64,000 bases of DNA, taken from Lithodes maja (lineage: Eukaryota > Arthropoda > Malacostraca > Decapoda > Lithodidae). Positions within the stretch are counted from its first letter, which is position 1; every line of letters begins with the position of its first letter. The DNA lies in NCBI GenBank assembly GCA_037953745.1, contig JBAKBP010001417.1, positions 150,150 to 214,149 on the forward strand, written 5' to 3'. The notes under the pieces were generated by a model, which was not told where the DNA came from, ran no database searches, and saw only the letters and a list, made by a program, of their open reading frames with translations. Below are positions 21,676 to 33,000 of this stretch, in pieces. Made by a program: the position numbers and the translations under genes.

Positions 21676-22688
21676 AAGAGGCCATTTCCAACATGCCATC
21701 CCACTCGGCACCAGGCCCGGACTCATGGAATTCGATCCTAATGAAGAAATGTAAGGAAAACCTCTCAAAACCCCTGGCTATAATGTGGAGAAGGAGTCTA
21801 GACACTGGTGACATACCAGATAGCTTGAAAAATGCAATAATTGCCCCACTGCATAAAGGAGGGAGTAAAGCACTACCAAAAAACTACCGCCCAGTAGCTC
21901 TAACCTCTCACATCATTAAAGTTTTCGAGCGAGTCCTGCGAAGCAAAATTTCAACATTCATGGAGACAAATGAACTACACAACACCGGTCAACATGGGTT
22001 CAGAGCAGGAAGATCATGTCTCTCACAACTTTTGGAACACTATGACAAAATTCTTAAAGTGCTAGAAGAAAAGAAAAACGTGGATGTCATTTACACCGAT
22101 TTTGCTAAGGCATTTGATAAATGTGACCATGGTATAATAGCCCACAAACTGAATGCAAAAGGTATAACTGGGAAAATCGGACGGTGGATATACAATTTCC
22201 TCGTAAACTGAAAACAATCAGTAGCAGTAAACCAAGTCACATCTGAGCCTTCGGATGTCAAAAGCTCAGTGCCCCAAGGAACAGTGCTAGCGCCCCTTCT
22301 GTTCCTCATACTAATTTGCGACATAGATACCAACACCAGACACAGTACGGTGTCGTCTTTTGCTGATGACACAAAATTAAGCAAGATAGTAAACACACAA
22401 GAAGACACAGGCCGACTGCAGGAAGACATGAATGTAGTGTTCCAGTGGACCAGGGAAAACAACATGCAATTCAATGAAGAAAAATTCCAATTAATACGGT
22501 ATGGAGATAATAATGGTGTTAAAGAAGTTACAAATTACTTAACAGAATCTAACCACATAATAGAACGGAAAGACAGTGTGAAAGACCTTGGGGTATTAAT
22601 GTCTGAAAATATGGGTTTCAAAGTACATAACCAGGTCAAAGTGGCAGCTGCGAAACGTCTTAACGGGTTGGATTCTGCGTACTTTTAA
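21642..22688 (+). pseudogene. LINE B ORF2, reverse transcriptase N-terminal and palm region
   Basis: Blocks: SAPGPDSWNSILMKKC, NYRPVALTSHIIKVFERV, GQHGFRAGRSCLSQLLEH, DVIYTDFAKAFDKCDH (motif A), SSVPQGTVLAPLLF and SFADDTKL (catalytic DD). An in-frame TGA at 22209-22211 and a shift to the frame beginning near 22212 interrupt it. A further single-base shift near 22655-22665 changes frame before LRTFKTHGELPM. The catalytic residues are all still encoded. Confidence 0.85.
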
Positions 22689-23264
22689 AACACACGGTGA
22701 ATTACCTATGATAACGCTCTTCAAATCTCTAGTGCTACCGCGGCTTGAATACTGTAGCGTATTAACATCCCCATACAAAGCAGGTGAAATAAATGACGTA
22801 GAGAGTGTACAAAGAAATTTCACTTCGCATATAAGTTCGATAAAACAGCTACACTATTGGGAGCGTTTAAGAACACTGAATCTGTACTCACTGGAACGTA
22901 GAAGAGAACGTTACCTAATAATATACACGTGGAAAATATGGGTTTCAAAGTACATAACCAGGTCAAAGTGGCAGCTGCGAAACGTCTTAACGGGTTGGAT
23001 TCTGCGTACTTTTAAAACACACGGTGAATTACCTATGATAACGCTCTTCAAATCTCTAGTGCTACCGCGGCTTGAATACTGTAGCGTATTAACATCCCCA
23101 TACAAAGCAGGTGAAATAAATGACGTAGAGAGTGTACAAAGAAATTTCACTTCGCATATAAGTTCGATAAAACAGCTACACTATTGGGAGCGTTTAAGAA
23201 CACTGAATCTGTACTCACTGGAACGTAGAAGAGAACGTTACCTAATAATATACACGTGGAAAAT
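22611..23264 (+). repeat. 327-bp direct tandem duplication inside LINE B
   Basis: atgggtttcaaagtacataa occurs at 22611 and 22938. Sequence between the two starts is repeated without visible difference, and the junction shares the microhomology gaaaat. Confidence 0.9.
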
Positions 23265-23610
23265 CGCAGAGGGTTTAGTACCAAACCTACATACTCCGAT
23301 AGTAATGAAATTCAGTGATAGGAGAGGCTGGGAATGCGAAATCCATCGGATGAATAACAGGGGTGCTATGGGCTCTCTGCGAGAGGGCTGGTTATCACAC
23401 AGAGGCCCACGTCTCTTCAACAAACTCCCACGGCGAGTAAGAGACATGAGGGACGTCTCGTTAGACAGCTTCAAGAGAGCCCTGGATGTCGAACTGCAAA
23501 AGGTGCCAGACGAGCCCATCCTCGCAAGGGAGCGAGCTGTCGCTTCAAACAGTCTACTGCACCAAATCACCACCCATAAGGAGGGGCGTCGCGCTCCTTG
23601 GTGCCGCTAG
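22689..23610 (+). pseudogene. LINE B ORF2, C-terminal region with internal tandem duplication
   Basis: Encodes LFKSLVLPRLEYCSVLTSPY, LRTLNLYSLERRRERYLIIY and the terminal FNKLPRRVRDM / SFKRALDVEL block, stop at 23608-23610. A 327-bp segment (22611-22937) is repeated at 22938-23264, so the LPRLEYCSVL block occurs twice. Both copies carry the same frameshifted start. Confidence 0.85.
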
Positions 23611-23655
23611 AAGAGTGGCAAACACATCATAAGGTATCATAAGGTAAGGTAATTA

Positions 23656-23863
23656 TTGTAACACTTTGATGATTATGACGCATTTTGATAGTTTATTCTG
23701 GTTATGATTAGACGATTGTATACAACTTAGGAAGGATCTGTGGGAGATATAAGGGTAAAGACTATCTCGACTAACCCTCTTGACTTCCATATACCCTTCC
23801 TAATATGAAAACAATCGCCTGCAAACCGAAAAGAAATGCGTCACCGTATCTTTCAAGGGTTAA
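23656..23863. mobile_element. TTAA miniature element M1
   Basis: Left end degenerate (aacactttgatgattatgacgc), right end tctttcaagggTTAA; inner gttatgattagacgatt / acaatcgcctgc arms as in the other copies. Confidence 0.6.
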
Positions 23864-24107
23864 CTATTCAAAATACAAAAACGAGTAAATGCCTGCGTAA
23901 TGGCTACTATGACGTAACACTGCACCGAGTCTAAATATACTATACTGCGCTCTTGTAGCTGTACTTATAGAAGGAGTAGCCTTGAGAAACTGTGTGTGTA
24001 TAGCCAAGACCTACTCTACCCGTCACCAGGTACAGGAGTGCCTTTATAGAGAGAGTTGCTACATAGAGGGGGTCCGGGGAGTCAGAAACAATATGGCGGC
24101 CGGTGAC

Positions 24108-24321
24108 TTGACCCTTTGAAGATGATGACGCGTATTGACAGTTTTTCTGGCTATCATTACGCGATTTTATACAGATTTGAAAGGGTCTGTGGGTTTATAA
24201 GGGTAAAGGCTATCTCTATTAACCCTCTCACTTCCCTATACCCCTCCTAATCTGAATAATATCGTCTGATAATAGCCAGAAAACAGAAATAAAAAGCGTA
24301 ATCGGATCTTGAAAGGGTGAA
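24108..24321. mobile_element. TTAA miniature element M1, decayed ends
   Basis: gaccctttgaagatgatgacgcg at the left and gcgtaatcggatcttgaaagggtga at the right, with ctggctatcattacgcgattt / atcgtctgataatagccag arms. TTAA itself is mutated on both sides. Confidence 0.55.
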
Positions 24322-24451
24322 GTGCCCTGATGATACATGTAAATTGATTGACTGCAAAATAAAACCAAAAGAGGCATAAATAGACTAAAATTATATATAT
24401 ATATATAAGTGACACCCCGTTCTTAACATTAATCATCAATATCAAACCCCA

Positions 24452-24530
24452 ATGTACTTGAATAAACTAATAAAGCATATGGTCCTCGTGGGATTCGAAC
24501 TCTGGACACCACACCCAGAATATAAGCACC

Positions 24531-24532
<2 letters not shown>
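24452..24532 (-). mobile_element. tRNA-derived SINE-like fragment
   Basis: Minus strand contains a B-box, agttcgaatccc, followed by a tail (ggaccatatgctttattag). An A-box-like ggtgcttatattctgg lies upstream. Flanked by TA microsatellites. Confidence 0.35.

Positions 24533-24534
<2 letters not shown>

Positions 24535-24586
<52 letters not shown>
24535..24586. repeat. (TA)n microsatellite
   Basis: Pure TA run of about 25 units. Confidence 0.95.
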
Positions 24587-24589
<3 letters not shown>

Positions 24590-24789
24590 TATACAGATAT
24601 ATGGTAAGTTACAAAATGAAGTGTAAAAATAATGGTCTACAATGGAGTAAAGTGTGAAGTAGAAACAAAATGGCGGCTAGAAGTCAAGTTGATAGGACCC
24701 TCTTTACATAGGTACCCCATTGGAAGCCTGAGTTGCCGGGTACCCGTTTCCCGTCTGGCTACTCTGTAAATTATCAAAGGGCATAACGA

Positions 24790-25489
24790 GGGTATGGATT
24801 AATTTATTACTACCCCACTGTTAATACATGTAAATAATGAAATATATATAAATGTAAATAATAAATGTAAGCAACATACAAAGCCTGTGTTGGATTTTAT
24901 ATTGAAACCTATCTGCAAATATATCATGGATTTGTTTTTCACGTGGCTGAAAATATATTCCCTTAGGAGAAACTGGCCTTCAGTTGGGTTTTTGTTGTTT
25001 TTAAGTGGAATATTGCACAAATTTATCTCGAAGGGGGGTCTCGGGGGTATTTTCATAAGCTTCATGGAGGCCTAGGGAGGAAATACACACACACAAATAT
25101 AATATTGATGATAAATTAATAAATTAATAAGTAAATACAAAATATTCCATTAAAATTGGATAATCTCGTAACTCGCCTTCAAGCTATTTATATACAGTAT
25201 TATATCAGTGAGAGTTTCGAATCCTATCACAAATCATAACCCTTCTCCCACACTGTAAAATAATAATGGGCTCAAAAAGGGTAATTAAAGCGTCCACAAC
25301 AATCTGCCCATTTAAAGGTATGTTGGTGGTAGTAAAACCATCATATACAAAGGAAATCAAGCAACAACAGGAAGTTAATGTTGTTTTAAGCGCTCAACAG
25401 TTTCTCAGAGAGGATATGATAAAGTGTTAATTCAATTAGGTTAATATAATAGCAATACAGTACTAAGGAAATCATTTAATCATTTACAA
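24790..25489. other. No gene; worn dispersed repeat pieces
   Basis: 24985-25075 resembles M2 in reverse (atttatctcgaaggggggtctcg, ttcatggaggcctagggagg), as does 27325-27470. The rest is AT-rich with no ORF that looks coding. Confidence 0.4.
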
Positions 25490-26055
25490 ATGCAATCATC
25501 CATGGGTTTCGGGCTAGGTGCTTATCTAGGCGATCTATAAAAGATTCAATGGTGTTGCAGTCTATGACATCTCGGGGAAGCCCATTCCACAGATTGACAA
25601 CTCGATTAAAGAAGAAGTTCTTAGATTCATGCTAGTTAATTGATTTACCAATCATTTTGTAACCATTTCCCCTTGTAATTATAATTTGACTGGTCGATTG
25701 TAAATTACTTACTGCAGTTCAAATTGTCGATGCCTATGATGATCTTGAAAACTTGAATTAAGTCACCTCTTAATCTCCGCTGTGTTAAGGGAAAACGATT
25801 CAATTCCTCAAAAACGCTCCTCATATGGTTTGCTCCTCAAACACGGTATAATTTTGGTAACTCTATTTTGAACTCGCTCCAGTTTGTCTATATCCTTTTG
25901 GTAGTACGAGCTCCAGGACTGAACGCAATATTCCATAAGTAGACGGACTAACGAATTGTAAAGAGTGAGGATTACATCTTTGGATTAATGCTCAAAAGAT
26001 CTGCCTATAAAACCTATAATTTTGTTTGCTTTCTTAACAACTTCTGTACATACAG
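25490..26055 (-). pseudogene. Old LINE family A relic (RT C-terminus and end)
   Basis: Reverse-complement similarity to the family A ORF2 end: gggcttccccgagatgt, the QSWSSYYQKDIDKLERVQ-like stretch and the terminal LINE sequence around 25490-25520. Many stops and indels; clearly older than the other copies. Confidence 0.75.
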
Positions 26056-26057
26056 TA

Positions 26058-26400
26058 CAAGGATAGCGAGGTATATCGACATCAATTTACAAAAGTCCAA
26101 AATAATCTACCTGTTTAAACGGGTAGATTATTGTGAACTTGGGTGTATTGATGTCAATATACCTTTCTATCCTTGTATACGATGTGTTAATTACCACCAA
26201 TATACCTTTAAACGGGTAGATTATTTTGGACTTGGGTATATTGATGTCGATATACCGTTCTACCCTTGTATAAGATAGGTTTATTACCATCAAGATACCT
26301 TTAAAGGTATATTGGTGGTAATAAACCCATCTTATACAAGGGTAGAAAGGTATATTGACATCACTATAGTCGATGATTGTGTATACCTTTTTCATACCCT
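26058..26400. repeat. Compound palindrome with TTTAAA centres
   Basis: Two adjacent palindromes are built from the same unit. The first is centred near 26113 (aataatctacctgtttaaac / gggtagattatt, arms tccttgta / tacaagga). The second is centred near 26305 (gatacctttaaaggtat, outer arms cttgtataagat / atcttatacaag). The unit tagattatttggacttggg is repeated in both orientations. Both strands give similar short ORFs only because of the palindromy. Confidence 0.75.
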
Positions 26401-26463
26401 TTTGATATACTTTCATATTTTAACAGCTGTGACTGGATATTACTTTATTATTATTTGTATTCT

Positions 26464-26476
26464 TATTATTACTATG

Positions 26477-26507
<31 letters not shown>

Positions 26508-26530
26508 GTAATAGTAGTAGTAGTAGTAGT
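26464..26530. repeat. (TTA)n(TAG)n microsatellite
   Basis: Trinucleotide run, att/tta passing to tag. Confidence 0.9.
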
Positions 26531-26603
26531 AATAGTATTACAGGAACATAACATTATATAATATATACAAAATATATACATGAACTTATTAAGAAGTATG
26601 TAC

Positions 26604-26623
26604 AACACACACACACACACACA

Positions 26624-26684
<61 letters not shown>
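26604..26684. repeat. (AC)n(TC)n compound microsatellite
   Basis: About 11 AC units followed by about 30 CT units. ORFs on both strands across it are artefacts. Confidence 0.95.
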
Positions 26685-26687
<3 letters not shown>

Positions 26688-26879
26688 ACACGCGATAATC
26701 TCATAGAAACAGACATAATATTTTATCATATTATGAAACATAACATTCAGAATTACACATTCGTATTTGTTCATAAGACTCACTAGCATAATCAAAAGTT
26801 ATGTTTAGTATCCTCAAACGTTTCTATAAATGTAAATTATATATGGGGGTGGGAGATATCTTGCCCTCCTCCCTCATAT

Positions 26880-27279
26880 TTAAGGGAGCCCACCTCGCTT
26901 GTTTTCTCTTTCTCTCCCTCTCTCTTTGGCTTGTATCCATTCGGCCCCATTCAGCCTACTGTTTTAAGATGTTTACCCCCATCCAGGTGTCAATATTTTC
27001 CTGGCGAGCGGAAGCGAGCCAGCATATATATATTTTTGTTTTGACAGCAAGCTAACTTTGTACATTTTTCGATAACAAAAATTCTCCGGCAAAGACGGAT
27101 TTCTCCATAAAATGCTGGCTCGCTATCGCTCGTCTGGAAAAAATTGACACCTAGATGGGGATAAACGTCTTAAAACAGTTATCTGAATGGGGCCGAATGG
27201 CTACAAGCCAGGGAAAGAGAGAAAAGGAGAGAAAGATAAAAAAAAAAAAAAAACGGTGACCCCCCCCCCCCCCTTTTAA
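26880..27279. mobile_element. TTAA fold-back element F1, complete copy
   Basis: Bounded by TTAAGGGAGCCC and a C-run followed by TTTTAA. The left arm (cttgtatccattcggcccca, tttaccccca, ctggcgagcg) and the right arm (inverse order, same words) give about 150-bp imperfect inverted repeats around a central ttttcgataacaaaa. Other complete copies: 37448, 50533 and 56369. Confidence 0.75.
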
Positions 27280-27669
27280 GAGGAACCGGTATTCGGCCGG
27301 GGCATTTTTCTACTGAATAATTCATAAATTTATCTCGAAGGGGGATCCTGGGATATTTTATGAAGCTTGATGGAGGTCTAGGGAGGAAGTTGAAAGCACA
27401 CATTTATCTCAAAGGGGAGTCTTGTAATATTTGTTTAAGCTTGATGGAAGTCTAGGCAGGAAGCTATCTATAATAAGTAATAATGTATTTAGTAATTAAA
27501 CAAAATATGCCCTTTAATGCCTAAGGACACATTAGATACTGTGAAGTGTTCGATTATGATCCAATAGCAGTTGGTTGAGTACAAAGATATAGACAATTTG
27601 ACTTCTGCATTGGAAGTTACTGCATTCTTTGAAAACCACAGATATAGTTACCCAAGACATGTTTCACGA

Positions 27670-27805
27670 TCCACATGTCCGGGCTTTTTGACTAACGTAT
27701 ACATTGAATTTGGCTCTCTTTCATTCTTTCAACTTTGGGGGGCACTTGTTACAGGCAGTATTGCGTTTTGTCTCCTTCATGCACATTCAAAACAAAACAA
27801 AAACA
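27670..27805 (+). mobile_element. 3'-end scrap of the jockey/I-like LINE
   Basis: Similar to the 3' UTR after 45720: ttcattctttcaactttgggg, ggcagtattgcgttttgtctcc, then an A-rich tail aaaacaaaacaaaaac. Confidence 0.55.
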
Positions 27806-27939
27806 CCAAGGCTCTTATGTAGACTGCCCTGTGCTTGATTTTGATGTCAACAGTAATTGGTGGATGTTAGAAGTTATGTGTATTTTTACTTCTGCATATG
27901 AAATCAACATATTCTTGGATAACCACCAATCTAACTTCT

Positions 27940-28740
27940 CAGTGCCTAACCCTATTGGTCTAAGGGGGATATTTTGGACCTCCCCTGTTTCGCTCCATTA
28001 GTTTGGAGATCTTAAGACATTTGACCCCCATTAGTTTGGTGATTAATAAGACGTTTCATCCCATTCAGGTGTCGAGTTTCTTCTGGGCGAGCGATGTCGA
28101 GCCTGTAATTAACTTGGAAGAAATCGGCCTTCGGTCGAGATAGTTTTCTATCGAACACTGTACAAATTTAGCTTGAAGGAGGTCTGACTGGGCATTTTTT
28201 TCAATTTGGAGAAAGTCTGGGGAAGCGTTTTTGTTAGCCTAAGGGACAAACTAAAATACATTACTCAAAAATGGCAAAAGCAAACAAATCCTCAATAATA
28301 GTTTAACAAAATATCATAGTAACCCACCGACGTCGGACCAGATACTGCCTAAGGACCCTCCGGAGATTTTCACCTGCTGTGTTTCTGACTACTACATTTG
28401 AAACCAACACGTTCTGGAAAATCACTAATCAAAGCAAGTTATTATGATTATTATTGAACAAATTGCCTGCTTTTGGTATTTTCGAGCAAGGTATTTTAGT
28501 TTTTTTCCCTAGGCTAACACAAACGCCTTCCCAGACTTCCTTCAAACTAAAAAATGCCCAATCACACCTACTTTAAGTTAAAATTGTACAATTTTTTATG
28601 GAACAATATAGCGGTCGAAGCCCAATTTCGTTTAAGCCACAGGTTTGCTATCGCTCGCTCAGATATAATCAACACCTGAATAGGGTGAAGCTTCTTATTG
28701 TCACCAAGTTATGGGGATGAAATGTCTAAAAAATCTCCAA
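27940..28740. other. Degenerate dispersed repeats downstream of the transporter gene, no gene
   Basis: M2/F1-type words (cattagtttggagat, cattcaggtgtcgag, ttctgggcgagcgat, tcggccttcggtcg) recur in two worn blocks. No coding region seen. 28741-28925 precedes the transporter stop and should hold its 3' UTR; I see no certain poly(A) signal. Confidence 0.4.
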
Positions 28741-28925
28741 GATACTTTTCAACCTTGTTGCGTTCGCTCAGACTTCAATGATATAGTCATGTTTTCGAAC
28801 CTTTGCATTGCAAACCAAGGCATTCTTTGAAACCCTCAAATCAAGATCCTCAATGACTAAGGACCTTCCGGAGACTTTTCAGTCATGCTGTGTTCGGTTT
28901 TGATGTCAATGGTGTAGGCTGCTGG

Positions 28926-29099
28926 TTATCGTAGGACGCATTGGATGGTGCCCCGCGCTGGGGTGGGACCTCCGAAGTAGGCGGTGATCTCCTGCAGGGT
29001 CTTGCCTTTGGTCTCCGGGATAACCATGATGACAAAGACGAGGTTCAACACGCAGAATCCGGCGAAGAACCAGTAGACGCCATAAGGGCCAATTGCATC
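28926..29099 (-). CDS. Transporter exon 10 (stop codon)
   Basis: Acceptor CTCTTCAG|GATGC; 57 codons and TAA (28928-28926). Encodes TM12 and the cytoplasmic PETKGKTLQEI tail with a short C-terminus ending IQCVLR. Confidence 0.93.
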   Translation of the reverse strand, partial: DAIGPYGVYWFFAGFCVLNLVFVIMVIPETKGKTLQEITAYFGGPTPARGTIQCVLR

Positions 29100-29966
29100 C
29101 TGAAGAGGGAAGGAGACATAAAATCAAAACAAATCAAATATGTTTATACAGCCTTTAAGTATAAGTTATCAATTTTATACATTATATCAACAAATGCATG
29201 TGGCACTCCAAGGACACTCACACTCACTTATACATGTAAGACGTCCGACTGAGCCTTATGAGAGAAACTCTTAATGGCATCTTGCTTTTAACCTAGATTT
29301 ATTTACATTTTTTACAAACTTAACCCTTACTGTACCAGCGGCGTACGACGTATGTCAGTAATAATAGGTCCTTGTACCGAGCGGTACCTGGTACTATGAC
29401 TTGTAAATACTGCTTTGAGACCTTGGCAACACATCTCAGAGTGTATCTAAGATCCCACAGGCGAGCTGGCTCAGTACTCGTCCATCTTTCAGGGTAAGAG
29501 AATGCTCTCTCGACTTTGAAGCCATTTTGGCCACAATGCTTGGTAGTGGAGGTTACATTTATAGTAATGCCCTCTGGTACAGTAGGGGTTAATACATGGT
29601 TAATTGATATTGAATATTAAATAATTTATTTTGTGTAACATTTAGCATAATATAAAAACAAAGATTGCTCACCTGAAGTGGCTAAATTGTATATATAGAG
29701 GAAGACTGATTACCTGAAGTGGCTAAAGTATATTATGAAGAGAACGACTGCTCACCAGCAGTGGCTGAAATGTATATAAAGAGACAGACTGTTCACCTGA
29801 AGTAGCAGAAGTATAATATAAGGAAAAAGACTGCTTACCTGAAGTGGCACAAAGAGGAAGGTGACGATGAAGACGAAGCTCCAGTTGGTCATGGTGGAGA
29901 TCCCACTGGCCTTGTCACGAACATCAGGGGTGAACAGCTCGCCTGGGGAACAGTCCGAGGTTATAG

Positions 29967-30052
<86 letters not shown>

Positions 30053-33000
30053 GACGCGCCAACCTGCCAACAGCACTTCGCTCTCGCTGCTTGAAATTTG
30101 ACCATAACTTGAGTACTCCATTACTCATCCCCTTATTTGTTTGCATGAGCTGTAGCTTAACTGCCCTGTAGTTTGGTTTGCATGTAATTTTGCTGTGTTT
30201 TTTACTGATAAAAGTTTGTTTATCGAGACTGCTTTTGTTTACATTTGTACCGGTTAGTGACGACCGACGCTCTAAAGTAAACAAACTACTTGCTTGTTTC
30301 ATATTATAAAGTTCTAGCACTTATTGTAGATATTTTAGCCCTCACTGTAGTTAAGTGCTTAGCAAACCACCCAGTAGTTATCTTGCATGACATTGTACTG
30401 TAGTTTTGACTGATAAACGTTTGTTTTTCAAAATTCTATTTGTCAAATTAGTAGAGACGCCGCCGATACCAGCGCCACCTGTGTACGCATAAACAAAACC
30501 TCTTCTTGTATTTTATATATCAAAGTCTAGCCAATACTGTACTTGGTTGAACTTTTTATCTTGGTTATCTATATAAATCGCACACACTAATATTTGTCAA
30601 GATAGTTTTAATATTGGGTTAAAAATAATTTAGTTACTGTAATACTTTTTGATAGCCTATTTATTAATCGCATTTCAGATACTTGTCACCATATTAATAG
30701 GCCTCTCACACTCTTGCCAGGGATATTACTAACTCCATTATTATTATTATTGTGTCGACCACTGTATAAACTAATATACAGGCTTTAGCCTAACTGTGTC
30801 ATACTGCTAACATCATTTTATTTTTATTTTTGGGCATAAAATTGTGTTCTATTGCTAACATATTCTTTTTGTGATTTATAGGCATTAATTGTACCATATT
30901 GCTAACCAATATTTTTTTGTTACTGTACTGTATACTGCTTTCCAGTTTTATCACTAGGCTAAATTAACCCTCTCCCACTTTTTTTTCCAGTAAATTTTGT
31001 AACAAATTACTAGTCCATTTGCAATTTTCAGGCTTTACCTGTGTCATACTGCTAACATCAATTTTTTTTTTTATTTTCAGGCATAAATTGTGTTCTATTG
31101 CTAACATATTTTTTGTGATTTACAGCCATAATATTCTTTTTGTGATTAACATATTCTTTTTGTGATTTACAGGCATTAATTGGACCATATTGCTAACAAA
31201 TATTTGTTGTTACTGTACTGTATACTGTTTTCCAGTTTTCTCACTAGGCTACATTAACCCTCTCCCACTTTTTGTTTTTTCCAGTAAGTTTTGTAACAAA
31301 TTTCTAGTCCATTTGTGATTTTCAGGCTTTAACTGTGTCATACTGCTAACATAAATTTTTGTTTTATTTTCAGGCATAAATTGTGTTCTATCGCTAACAT
31401 ATTTTTTGTGATTTACAGGCATATTAATTTTATTATATTGCTAACAAAATTTTGTGTGATTTTCAAGAATTAATTGCACCATTTTGCTAACATAAATTTC
31501 TGTGATTTTCAGGCATATTGTGATTATATCGTCATGGCGCCGCAACGAACCTGCACGAGTTGTTCTGGTAAATTTGGCCCTACCATGTTTGTTGATACTG
31601 ATGTCCAAATTTGTAGATTTTGCCAGCTCCGAGAGAAGATTGCAGATGAATTGAATGCAGCTCACCGCAAGATCGATGCCCTGACTACGAAGATTGAATC
31701 CCTTCAAGAATTTGCCACACTCAACGTAGGAGTGCCCTCGGCCCAAGAAACCACTACGATGTCAACCGCCATTCCAGTGCATACAGTACTGGTACCGGTA
31801 CCCACACCAGCAGCTACCTTAGATGTTGCAGAAAATAATAATGACTCTACTCTCACTCCCCCCAGGACAACTTAAAGTTAGTGAGAAACAATGTGCATCC
31901 CAGTACCAGTACCAGGAAGGTCATCTCGACAACATGCCAAAACCGCTTCAAAATTCTTGCTATTGACGAGGAAGAGGAAACGGAAGAAGTTCGGCTTGTG
32001 GGCGATTCCATGGTCCGTGGCCAATTAACCGAGTTCTGCGCCAGGGCACCCAGGACCAGAAAGCGATTCTGTATCCCAGGTGGCGGCGTGGACGACATTG
32101 TTGCGGCTGTGGAAGAGGTTTCCAGGCTCGCCCCCGCAAGCACTACGTACGTCATCCACGTTGGATCTAACGATGTCCAACGGACGCGGTCAGAGGAACT
32201 ACTTTGCAAGTACCGGCTTGATGATTACCGGCTGATCAGGTCCTTCAAGGAAAAATCTAATAGAATCTTAATTTCAGGAATTGTTTCCCGGATTGATGTA
32301 GAAAACCGATTCTACAACATAGCTACCAGTACAAATCGCCGACTAGCCAAACTCTTGCAGGGAGGACATCGGCTTTGTCGACACGTGGGATAATTTTTAC
32401 TATGATAAATCTTTGTTTTCAGGAGATGGTGTACATCTCAATGAAGTAGGAGCTGCACGTCTTGGTCGTCTGCTGAACGATGCAGTCAAGGATTTCCGTT
32501 CAAAAAACGGGGTCAACCGGGGGTACCCAGGCAGGGTAGTGTAAGTCAAATACGAACTGAAAATTCAGACAATGCTCAATCGGTAACATCCAACTCTAAT
32601 ACTCTTAAGGTGTTTTATGTAAATGCTCGTAGCATACGCAATAAATTTTCAGATCTAGAGGAAATCGTGTTTACAGAACATTATGATATAATCGGCATTA
32701 CAGAATCTTGGTTAAATACGGAAGACAGAGACTTTTTAGCCAAATATACGCTTCCTGGTTATACAATGTTTGAGAAAAGTCGGATCAATAGAAATGGAGG
32801 AGGAGTTCTGTTTTTTATAAAGGAAAGTCGTAATCCTGTCTTAATGTCAAAACCTCAAATTGCGAATATAGACATATCTTACGTACTATTAAATAGTAAA
32901 CGAGGAACTAAAATAACACTAGCTTTAGTATACAGACCCCCAGCTCAATCAGTGCAAACTGACAGTGAAATTTATGAACAAATTGCAGAAATAACTAACA

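Larger units (their letters stand above)
19107..23650 (+). mobile_element. CR1/jockey-type LINE 'B', nearly complete but broken
   Basis: Contains in order a zinc-finger ORF1 (to 20286), APE endonuclease (20259-21056), linker, and RT (21642-23610). It ends in a short tail of atcataaggt repeats (about 23625-23650). The coding region carries an in-frame stop, at least three frameshifts, one nonsense codon in the RT and a 327-bp tandem duplication, so it is not autonomous. Confidence 0.85.
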
